Positions 1 to 64,000 of a stretch of 64,000 bases of DNA are shown piece after piece; the first letter of the stretch is position 1, and every line of letters starts with the position of its first letter. The DNA lies in the NCBI RefSeq assembly GCF_019097595.1, contig NC_080731.1, forward strand, positions 7,462,071 through 7,526,070, in the 5' to 3' direction. Position numbers and translations under genes: made by a program. The notes under the pieces are model-generated. The model searched no databases. It was not told the origin of the DNA and was given only the letters and a program-made list of their open reading frames with translations. This DNA is from Hemibagrus wyckioides. Its lineage: Eukaryota > Chordata > Actinopteri > Siluriformes > Bagridae.

Positions 1-47
<47 letters not shown>

Positions 48-141
48 TGTCTCTCTCTCCCTCTATCTCCCTGTCCCTTCCCCTCTATCTCCCTGTCTCT
101 CTCTTCCTGTCTCTCTCCCTTTCATTCTCTCCCTGTCCCTT

Positions 142-195
<54 letters not shown>

Positions 196-265
196 TCCCT
201 CGCTTTCTTTCCCTCTTTCTCCCTCGCTTTCTTTCCCTCTTTCTCCCTCTCTCTCCCTTTCTTTT

Positions 266-308
<43 letters not shown>

Positions 309-374
309 TTCCCTGTCTCTCTCTCTTTCCCTGTCTCTCTCTCCCTCTATCTCCCTGTCCCTTCCCCTCTCTCT

Positions 375-412
<38 letters not shown>
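1..412. repeat. (CT)n tract, interrupted
   Basis: Nearly pure pyrimidine on the + strand for over 400 bases, with CCCT and TTTC interruptions. It extends past the window start. The translations on both strands are repeat artefacts. Confidence 0.95.
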
Positions 413-416
<4 letters not shown>

Positions 417-1602
417 TATATACACACACTGTATAATAATGTCCATGTTTACAAACAGGAAGTGAGCCTGATCTCATGAAGAACAAATCTGATTTATTGC
501 AGTTTATTGATTTCATATGAATAAAGGACTGTATAAATCTGCACCTCTTGTTTAAACCTCCATCCACACTAGCAGGTCACTGTCATGCTCGTGGTCATCT
601 CCAGTCTCATAATTCTCCTCAGAATTTTAAATTATGATGATAAATTATGTAATCCTTGTAATGACTTATTTTTTCACACCAACTGGAAGTAAGTAATGTT
701 GAACTTTAACTGTAAAATGAATACTTTTCATTGTTATTTCTGTTTTATAAATTAAATTATTTTTTTAATGATAAAAAAATGCCACATAATTCTACATTTT
801 TAAAAAATTAAGATTTATTATTGTATTTATTTTTTAACATTCTTGGACTTTTTTTTTTTATTCCGCTCTACACTATACAGTTTTTTTCTAAGGTAAAAAC
901 CTCATAATTCATTTAAAAAATCTCAGTTAAAATGTTTCTTGATGCTGAAATTTGCCAGTGTGAACGTATAGAGGATCCCGATCGTTACGAATTGAATGAA
1001 ATGCCTCTGTGTTGTTTGACAGACTAGTAAAAGTCTTTGTAGCGTTGCTTTATTTTTTTCCTGAATAAGTCTTTATAACGTCAGCACATGCTCATTCACA
1101 CGGTTCATTTTAAGAGCATTCCGAAGTATTTTCCCACAATTCTTCTTATTTTTATGAGAAACATAAATAAAATGTACCAAAGCTGTTGATTAGTCAAGGG
1201 CTTTTTTTCAGACTCTGCTCCATGCACAGGGCATCATTTACATATGAGAAGGCAGCGTAAGTGGCCTGTATTGTCTCCGCTGAGGACTCAGAGCCATGAA
1301 TGAGGGTTTATTTTCTCCAACACTGGCTCACCTCTGACATCTGTGTGTGTCCCTTGCTCTTATCCCAGTCGCCCCCCACGGCTTTCCCGAATTCAACTGG
1401 AAATGGCCCTTTGTATTTTTGTTTTTTGATCATTCCCTTCTTTTCCTTTTGCCTTTCTTTATGCTCACACGATCCCTTCAGGCTATATCACGTAAGCAAC
1501 ATTTTTTATTTGCTAGGAATTGAAGGCTAGGATGTCATAGCTGGTGCATATTAGCATTAAATCAGACCAACTCATTAAGTCTGGAAATGAAATGAATGAA
1601 AC
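413..1602. other. Upstream flank, nothing recognised
   Basis: AT-rich single-copy-looking DNA. Short open frames such as 1300-1530 show no motif. Confidence 0.6.
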
Positions 1603-1827
1603 AGCCTTTATTTGTCACATATACATTACAGCACAGTGAAATTCTTTCTTCGCATATCCCATCCTTGGAGGTTGGGGTCAGAGCGCAGGGTCAGCCATGA
1701 TACGGCGCCCCTGGAGCAGAGAGGGTTAAGGGCCTTGCTCAAGGGCCCAACAGTGGCAACTTGGCGGTGCTGGGGCTTGAACCCCTGATCTTCCGGTCAG
1801 TTTCCTTAGTCAGTCGTTTGCTCTATC
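1603..1827 (-). mobile_element. tRNA-derived SINE
   Basis: Read on the minus strand, a tRNA-like head with a recognisable B box (ggggttcaagcccc) is followed by gccactgttgggcccttgagcaaggcccttaaccctctctgctcc-type sequence, present here in slightly diverged form. It ends in a gtgacaaataaaggc tail. Sister copies are at 10618, 15461 and 20650. Confidence 0.8.
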
Positions 1828-2565
1828 AGTGGGTGGTTCTTGATCACGTAACACCTCTTAAGACTACAGAAACCTGATCATAACCATTTCTTACTTGGCC
1901 AAAGACATACACTTTCCTTGGTCCATTTTTTCTTAATAAGACGCATCCGATCGGAAAACATTCAGGAAACCTCCCTTTCGTCAGAGCTGTAGATTGTTTT
2001 GTTATTATTGTGTGTTAGGAGGCAGGGAGACGTTGCTCAAGGCCAGGGAGCCGTACACCTGGTTCTTTAGTTGTGTAAATTACACAGATGTTTGCTACAG
2101 TAGACACAAAGGGATGCTTTCTGAATCGGTGATTCAAGAGCACTGGAACACGAAACACGCTCAATATCTGCAACAGAATATCTCAGATGTCTTTTTTCCC
2201 CCCTGTCTTACAAATCCGTCATCGCGAGTGAGTGGACATTCAGGTGTGCAGGAGATACCAGACAGACAGCATGGCTCCAGGTAACAGTGCCCGTAATGTG
2301 TATTTTCTTTTTTCTTTCTCTTACTAACTATCGAGGGTACAAGCAAGCCAGTGTGGTGAACAGTGAATAAAAGCTTGTGTTTGTGTGTGTGTGTGTCATC
2401 CGCATGCACGGATTCATCATCAGTAAGAAGTCAGTGCAATGTTAATCAAGAAGAAGGCTTATTGTGCACCATTGCAGCAAATACTGCAAAACATATCAGC
2501 TACCTTTGTATATTTTAAAAGGTAGTAACAGGTTATTTTACACAGATTGGTGCATTGAATCTATC

Positions 2566-2870
2566 TTCTTCTTCTTCTTTCGGCTTTTCCCTTCAGGGGT
2601 CGTCACAGCGAATCATTTCTCTCCATCTCCTGCATCCTTTAACACTTGCACCCACTAGCTTCATATCCTCATTTATTACATCCATATACCTCCTCTTTGG
2701 CCTTCCTCTTTGCCTCCTTCCTGGCGGCTCCATGTCCAACATTCTCCTACCAATATACTCACTCTCCCTCCTCTGAACATGTCCAAACCATCTTAGTCTG
2801 GCCTCCCTAACTTCGTCCCCCAAATGTCCAACATGAGCCGTCCCTCTGATGTACTCGTTCCAGCATAGTG
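2566..2870 (-). mobile_element. 3' end of a non-LTR retrotransposon (LINE)
   Basis: The minus strand encodes RLRWFGHVQRRESEYIGRR, a GRPKRR stretch and WREMIRCDDP, the characteristic C-terminus of fish LINE reverse-transcriptase polyproteins. A (GAA)n tail on that strand (2566-2580) marks the 3' end. It is a 5'-truncated copy about 300 bp long, the standard outcome of target-primed insertion. Confidence 0.82.
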
Positions 2871-4655
2871 CACTGAATACCCATTGAATTACAGTAAATA
2901 TGAACGTAATTAGTGCAAGAGTAGTTTCTCTTATGCAGCGTCATGTTATCATATTAAATCCCAATCTGCATTCATTTTTCAATGCAATTTGATCCATCGC
3001 ATTACACATCGGTGCATTCACCCATATTCACGGTTTCTTCTTGAATTTTTACAGATCAGCTCTAATGTTTCTATCTGTACGTCTAAAGAAAAACAAAGGG
3101 AAAGACAGTGTCTGAAATCTAAGTGAAGACTAAAATGTCCACTTGTCATGTCCTAAACAAATTGTCCATTTACTTATGAAACGATGAATAAATGCATGAA
3201 ACGAAACACGAGTTATGCATCCAGCACGTTTATCACGATCGATTTTCACCCATTAGTTGCTCTCGGGTGATGAACATAGAATTTTATAAACATATACGTA
3301 TCGTTACTTTAAGTATTGAGATCTCTAGGTAGACTTTTCCAGTCGTAATAAAAAACAATCTTTCTCCATAGGCAGGCTGCAGAGCTCTATTCAAGAATTC
3401 ATTAACACCGAGTTAAGTGTGTAGTTAGTAATAATCTCATTTGACCTGAATGAACGGCTCTTGTGTGGCAGTCCATAAAGGCGATCCCTTCTGAAGTGCG
3501 TATAGCGTATAGCTCTCAGAATGAAGAGCGTGTGCGACATGTGGCATTTAGAAACGGCTGTAACGTGGCCATATGTCGCTGTGCAGAAGGAAGGGGGTGG
3601 ATATCGCTCCCAGTGAGGAAACAAAGGGTGTCTCATTTTACACTGACCATGCGGTCACTCCGTTCCCATTCGGACATCCTGACACAGATCTGTCATCCGT
3701 CGGTCAATCGGTCTTACCCTCACAGTGCCGAAAAGTACAGGCTAACAGCTTATACTGACAATAAATGACACTGACCCGTTCAACTAAAGTACTATCCAAT
3801 GAGCGGAAAGGTTTGTTTATAAATTCATGTTAATAAGAGGTTTATACATCCTGGAGGGGAATATTGATATAATAGAAATAAGTTCTAAATCATATTTAGC
3901 ATGATCTATATCATTTCTTGTCACTGTTTATTGCCTAACTGTTGTAATAGTAGACACCAGTGATTAACATATATAGCCTAACTTGAAGCGATTGGCCCAA
4001 GTACCCCTAGCCATCCACCAGCCCCCAGTACGTCTGTGCAGGAGCAGTGCTTTATCTGGGGGTTTTGCTTTATCACCATGCACTGGATTAACATACCATG
4101 ATCTGAGCAGATTGGCCTCAGTTTGTGCCAGTGCCATCTGTACCCTTAGCATTAGCAGCTCATGCTATGGCTTTCCTCTGACCTAACATCCCATCTGGCA
4201 ACCTGCCACTCGGGTCAGCTTAATACTATGGACACATAAGGAATACTGTGGCAACAAAACACTGAACCTATTCAGACAGTGATGTGGGTGAATGCAGAGT
4301 GATTTAGCAACAGTTACTGACCTGAATTATACTTGATGCTCTTTCAACCAATTTTCATGCAAGTGTGGACAAATCAGAAATCCATTAGCTCGCTCACGGA
4401 CAAACTGGAAGCTCTAGTTTGCCTCCAGTCCTGTATTTAGTTGTCTCACAGTTTAAGCATAGGGGAAAACTCGGCCGTGTTTCCCTCGGCTTTCTAATAA
4501 AGTGTCTGACCATGTTATATTTTAAATTTAGCCTAGAGTAAAGTTTAGCTTCAGATTCTTATGTTGTCTTTTCACATTACACAGAAAAGATAGTATTTGA
4601 GTCCACCATCTTTATTTTCTCTATATCACTACTACTACTACTACTACTACTAATA
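2871..4655. other. Upstream flank, nothing recognised
   Basis: No coding signature, repeat or RNA gene seen apart from the (ACT)n run at 4626-4652. The 101-residue open frame at 3463-3768 has no recognisable motif. Confidence 0.6.
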
Positions 4656-5195
4656 CACCGATCAGGCATAACATTATGACCACTGAGAGGTGCCGTGAAT
4701 AACACTGATTATCTCTTCATCATGGCACCTGTTAGTGGGTGGGATATATTAGGCAGCAAGTGAACATTTTGTCCTCAAAGTTGATGTGTTAGAAGCAGGA
4801 AAAATGGGCAAGAGTAAGGATTTGAGCGAGTTTGATGAAGGGCCAAATTGTGATGGTTAGACGACTGGATCAGAGCATCTCCAAAACTGCAGCTCTTGTG
4901 GGGTGTTCCCGGTCTGCAGTGGTCAGTATCTATCAAAAGTGGTCCAAGGAAGGAACAGTGGTGAACCGGCAACAGGGTCATGGGTGGCCAAGGCTCATTG
5001 ATGCACGTGGATAGAGAAGGCTGGTCCGATCCAACAGACGAACTACTGTTGCTCAGATTGCTGAAGAAGTTAATGCTGTTTCTGATAGAAAGGTGTCAGA
5101 ATACACAGTGCATGATGGGTCAGGGCTGTTTTGGCAGCAAAAGGAGGACCAACACAAAATTAGGCAGGTGGTCATAATGTTATGCCTGGTGGGTG
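4656..5195 (+). mobile_element. Tc1-derived deletion element, copy 1
   Basis: Starts CACCGATCAGGCATAACATTATGACC and ends with a diverged inverse of it, flanked by TA (4654-4655 and 5196-5197). The 540-bp element keeps the 5' UTR and the DNA-binding-domain coding part of a Tc1 transposase, then jumps at tgcatgatgggtc to the last codons. The frame is broken early by one extra base (tttgatgaagggcc near 4829). An (ACT)n run (4626-4652) abuts the left end. Confidence 0.92.
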
Positions 5196-6784
5196 TATGA
5201 TTCTCTCATGAGGTAACAGTGTGTTTTCCTTGTATTAATGCTCTTTAAGGCTTTGGGATAATACAAAGACGTCTGCAAGGGTTTGTACAATGATAAAATA
5301 AAAGGCTGAGGGCTGTGTTTTGCTTCGTTCGGATTCTGAAATATAGCTATAAGAGGCGACTGCATATGAAACATGTAATCTTCTTCTCCCAGGTGTCCAG
5401 GATACACGCGCTTCACACGCTTTCTTCTCCTCTCTCAGGAACAGCACACGTGTCATGACGCATTATAACATCCAGACTAATGACATCTTAGTGCCACTTA
5501 GCCATTCCGTTCTCCAAACAATGAAACTTGTTACCTGTATAATTAGAAAAAGACGTTCATCAGATGAAATCTAAGTTGGAGCCAACCCATAATGATCAGT
5601 CTAGATTATGTATTTGCCTCGGTGCTAGGGCAGAACCCCGTAGGGCTGTGGTGGGGGCCTCTTCAAAGCTTCTCTGCTTATGCTCTCTGTGATTACTGGG
5701 GATTTGGAGAGGCCTACTTTAGAAAAGTCTAAGTAAACTGTTTCTCCCGCATTTGGCTCCCAAGTTTGTTATTTGTCAGTCTGCATTTCTAACCGCCGCA
5801 TTGAGATCGATTTTGTATTTTTTTTGAAGACAGTGCTTTTAGAAAAAGGGCGCAAACAAAACAGCACACAATACTGTAGCAAGTGGTGAGAACATCCACA
5901 GTTTTAATCCTTAATGGAAAAAGCAGAGTGGCTCTCAGTGAAGGACCACCCTTGCAGTGTGACAAACGATCTTGGACTGACCGTCGCTGGATTCGAGCGC
6001 CGTGCGTTCGTCTTCCTCTTCGAAACTCTGGCTTTTGACTTTCTGGAATTTGTTGAGATTATGGCATCAGTTTTTATTTTTAGCTTCCATTACATCAGCG
6101 CTCTGGACTACATGAAACGCGGTAACGGGAAAGGTATTTATTCTGAAATTTGATCCTTGTGAACAAGCAAAAGGCTATTTTTTTTTCTCCACCAGTCAGG
6201 GGACAAAAGGTAATGACCCTAGCTGATGTGTGTTATATAAATTCGATCTGTGTAGATGAAATTACTTGAGGTTATAGGGTTTAACACTTATTTGAAGTGA
6301 ACAATGCATGTAGAGCTCAAATAAGCCATTCTTCAGATCACTGGTCAGTTCCATGGTCAGAGGTCAAAAATCCTCATCAGATTGGATTTTAATGTATGAT
6401 GCTCAGGGAAAACCACCCTCTTTTTTTTCAGATAAAAATGTCAGCCGGCTACTTGGAGGGGGGTCAGGAAGGGGTCACTTACGGGTTATGAATGCAGGTC
6501 GGAGTTTCCGTGCAGCCGTTGGTTGTTTGTAAACAGTTTTAATGTCAGAGAGCAGAAGAAACAGTAAAAACAGTAAAAAACAGCCAGCCTTGTATATGGT
6601 TCTTTTTTAGTTTGTAAAACATTGTCAGTATTAATGAATGACATGTTTAAAATCGATTAAACATGACTCAGGGTCACTGGGACCGGACGCTGCTGCACAA
6701 GACATTTAAACTGAAATGGAAAGAGTGGGGTGAAGCCTGTTTTAACAGGAAGATTTAGATATTCATTTGGAAGTAGCCTGTTTT
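5196..6784. other. Upstream flank, nothing recognised
   Basis: AT-rich DNA with no supported gene. The open frame 5914-6153 is isolated and has no donor or domain that I can support. Confidence 0.6.
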
Positions 6785-7478
6785 GTGTGTGTGTGTGTGG
6801 ATGTGAGTGTTGGAGTGTGTGTTTGTGTGGATGTGTGTGTGTCTGTGTGTATGTGTGTGTGGATGTGTATATGTATGTGTATGTCTGTGTGTTTATGTAT
6901 GTGTGTGTGGATGTGTACGTGTGTGTGTGTGTGTGTGGATGGGTGGATGTGTATGTGGTTGTGTGTGTGCGGATGTGTGCGTGTGTGTGTATGTATGTGT
7001 GTGTGGATGTGTATGTGGTTGTTTGCGGATGTGTGTGTGTGTGTGTGTGTGGATGTGGATGTGTATGTGGTTGTGTGTGTGTGTATGTATGTGTGTGTGG
7101 ATGTGTATATGTATGTGTGTTTCTGTGTGTTTATGTATATGTGTGTGGATGTGTATGTGTGTGTGTGTGGATGTGTATTTGTGTGTGTGTGTGGATGTGT
7201 GGCTGTGGATGTGTATGTGGTTGTGTGCGGATGTGTGTGTGTGTGTATGTATGTGTGTGTGTGTGGATGTGTATTTGTGTGTGTGTGTGGATGTGTGGAT
7301 GTGGATGTGGTTGTGTGCGGATATGTGTGTGTCTGTGTGTGTGTGTGTATGTACGTGTGTATGGATGTGTATATGTATGTGTGTGTCTGTGTGTTTATGT
7401 ATATGTATGTACGTGTGGATGTGTATTTGTGTGTGTGTGGATGTGTATGTGGTTGTGTGTGTGTGTGTGTGTGTGTGT
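6785..7478. repeat. GT-rich minisatellite, about 700 bp
   Basis: Long (GT)n blocks are interspersed with tggatg and tatgtg units in a nested pattern (gtgtgtggatgtgtatgtggttgtgtgcggatg recurs). All three + frames and the antisense frames stay open, giving false Cys/Val- and His/Thr-rich proteins. It lies 1.2 kb upstream of exon 1. Confidence 0.95.
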
Positions 7479-7540
7479 TGTGGGGACATACGGCAAATCC
7501 CCTCAAGGACAACTGCTTATAAACATCATACAGTAGCATT

Positions 7541-7618
7541 AACAAACAAACAAACAAACAAACAAACAAACAAATAAAGTTTTAAAAGACAGAGACAATG
7601 TTGTAATGTTGCTTGCTA

Positions 7619-7672
<54 letters not shown>
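7541..7672. repeat. (AAAC)n and (ATT)n microsatellites
   Basis: About 9 AAAC units (7541-7575) and about 17 ATT units (7620-7672) close together. Confidence 0.92.
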
Positions 7673-7673
<1 letters not shown>

Positions 7674-8269
7674 TGTCACTATTATATCTGAGTAAATGCA
7701 TACTGACTGCTGAAATTTTAATGACCTGGTTATTAGATGCAAATTGAGACACATGGCATGAATTGACAGGAAGCTGCACTTTCTAGTGATGCGTATTGCG
7801 TTCAGTATCTTTTAATGCAAACAAAGGTCAGTAATGTAGCACGGATCTACTACCTCTTATACTGAAACGCTTTTAAAGAGCTAACCTTTCTGTTATTTAG
7901 ACTAATACTCTGTTTACAGGCATGTAAAAGTGTTTGATCCGAAGCAAAGTGCATCTGTGAGCTGTGTGGATGTGGTTTTCTCGAGCACAAACGCATGTTA
8001 TTTTGAGAACATACCCAAAGTAGCAATTTGATTGTGGTCGAGAGTCGAGAGCGTGTAGTTAAAAAATGTCAGAAATGTGGTTTGCAGATCTGTCAAAAAA
8101 AAAAAAAGAGCTTCATTTGCACCGTTGTAACATCTGGCCAGTGGTTTGGCATTTGAGTCAGGTTAGTATCTTAGTATACAGCTGAGTGGTACAGTGTTAA
8201 GGATGTCATACAGTACGAGTACACACATCTTTTTATCCGTACTAATACTAATGCTCTTCTTCTCTGTAG

Positions 8270-8654
8270 GTGAATATCTGTGGCGCCTGGAAGTCAGGAT
8301 CTAAGCTCCACAGTCAGGAATTCCTGCTTTTACTGGACTGGAAATTGGATTTGGAAGGACCCAAGCAGGCCAGTTAATGGCACACATTCTCTAGTTACCC
8401 CTCGTAGTCTAAAAAGCCTTTTCCCCCTCTCTGTCTTCATTTTTCTCTATGACATCATGGTCCTTTGCAGGCCAAATGTAACATTAAGGGATGTCGGTGC
8501 TGTAGTTCTGAAGTCTGAGGGGCGTCTGTATCAGATGGAGGCAAGCACCATTTCGCTTATCTGATTCCACCTATCTGTTAATAATCACAGAATTGGAAAA
8601 CATTACACCCACCATGCAGGGAAGGCCCAGGCAGGCCCAGCAGCAGCAGCTAGG
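8270..8654 (+). other. pdzd2: Probable 5' UTR part of pdzd2 exon 1
   Basis: A pyrimidine-rich tract ending tctctgtag at 8269 resembles a splice acceptor, and no in-frame upstream Met extends the conserved MPITQ start. A CAG-rich stretch (8641-8650) lies just before the start codon. Other AG candidates lie downstream, so the true 5' edge is uncertain. I could not identify the upstream non-coding exon or the main promoter. Confidence 0.4.
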
Positions 8655-63647
<54,993 letters not shown>

Positions 63648-64000
63648 GTAAAATGCTGATGAAGGAAGCATGTTATTTTATTTAGTGACATTTATTATAA
63701 AGATGTTGCAGCATTTTAAAGATCGTAATTGGCTTGCTCTGTAAATTAATAGAATGTCTGCTGCATTTAGCATTAAGCTTTTTAATTTAACAAATGAAAC
63801 ACTTAAGTATTATTTATTCCTATTATTTATAAATATTATTTATTATATATTTGTTTTTGAGCAGTCATTTCTGACACTGTGAATATTTTATTAGCAGAAT
63901 AGCCAAAAGCTGCATTTAAAAACACATATAGACATGTAATAATTAAATATATATGATTTCCAACCAAAAAAAGTACAGTCTGCTCCTTTAACAACCACTG

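Noticed and set aside
63..446. Arg/Glu-repeat and Ser/Leu-repeat open frames
   Set aside because: Pure product of the CT repeat.
1994..2284. Open frame ending at a gtaaca donor, possible upstream pdzd2 exon
   Set aside because: The donor is plausible, but there is no domain, promoter or frame link to 8655.
5914..6153. 79-residue open frame upstream of pdzd2
   Set aside because: No motif, no splice context and no recognisable homologue.
6730..7577. Open frames of about 250 residues on both strands, rich in Cys/Val or His/Thr
   Set aside because: They are translations of a GT-rich minisatellite. All frames are open for the same reason, and no start, splice or domain evidence exists.

Overview
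The window is vertebrate, almost certainly teleost, nuclear DNA: spliced coding exons with canonical GT/AG borders sit in AT-rich introns full of Tc1-type transposons, tRNA-derived SINEs and long simple repeats. The SINE type suggests an ostariophysan, possibly a catfish, but that is a weak inference.

One host gene dominates. It is the 5' and middle part of pdzd2 (PDZ domain-containing protein 2) on the + strand. Seventeen coding exons run from the start codon at 8655 to a donor at 63647/63648, and the gene continues beyond the window. All junction phases agree, and the exons join into 3549 nt, or 1183 codons without a stop. They encode four complete PDZ domains (about residues 80-193, 332-418, 584-679 and 724-812), linkers with conserved serine-rich basic motifs, and a large exon that ends inside a further PDZ-like half domain. 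Recalled human PDZD2 looks degenerate at that place.

Layout. 1-8.6 kb: upstream flank with a CT tract, a SINE, a LINE 3' end, a Tc1-derived copy and a 700-bp GT-rich minisatellite. 8655-9163: coding exon 1. 9.2-39.4 kb: a 30-kb intron 1 carrying most of the mobile DNA, one intact Tc1-like transposon (27472-28718), and an isolated CpG-rich block with a TATA box and a splice donor (24390-24740) that may be an internal promoter. 39.4-63.6 kb: exons 2-17, becoming denser toward the end.

The most distinctive mobile component is a family of about 500-bp Tc1 deletion derivatives, with twelve copies here. Nine share one internal deletion junction and most keep the DNA-binding-domain coding part of the transposase, so an already deleted master element seems to have been amplified. 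No bacterial-type system, CRISPR array or clear stand-alone RNA gene was found.
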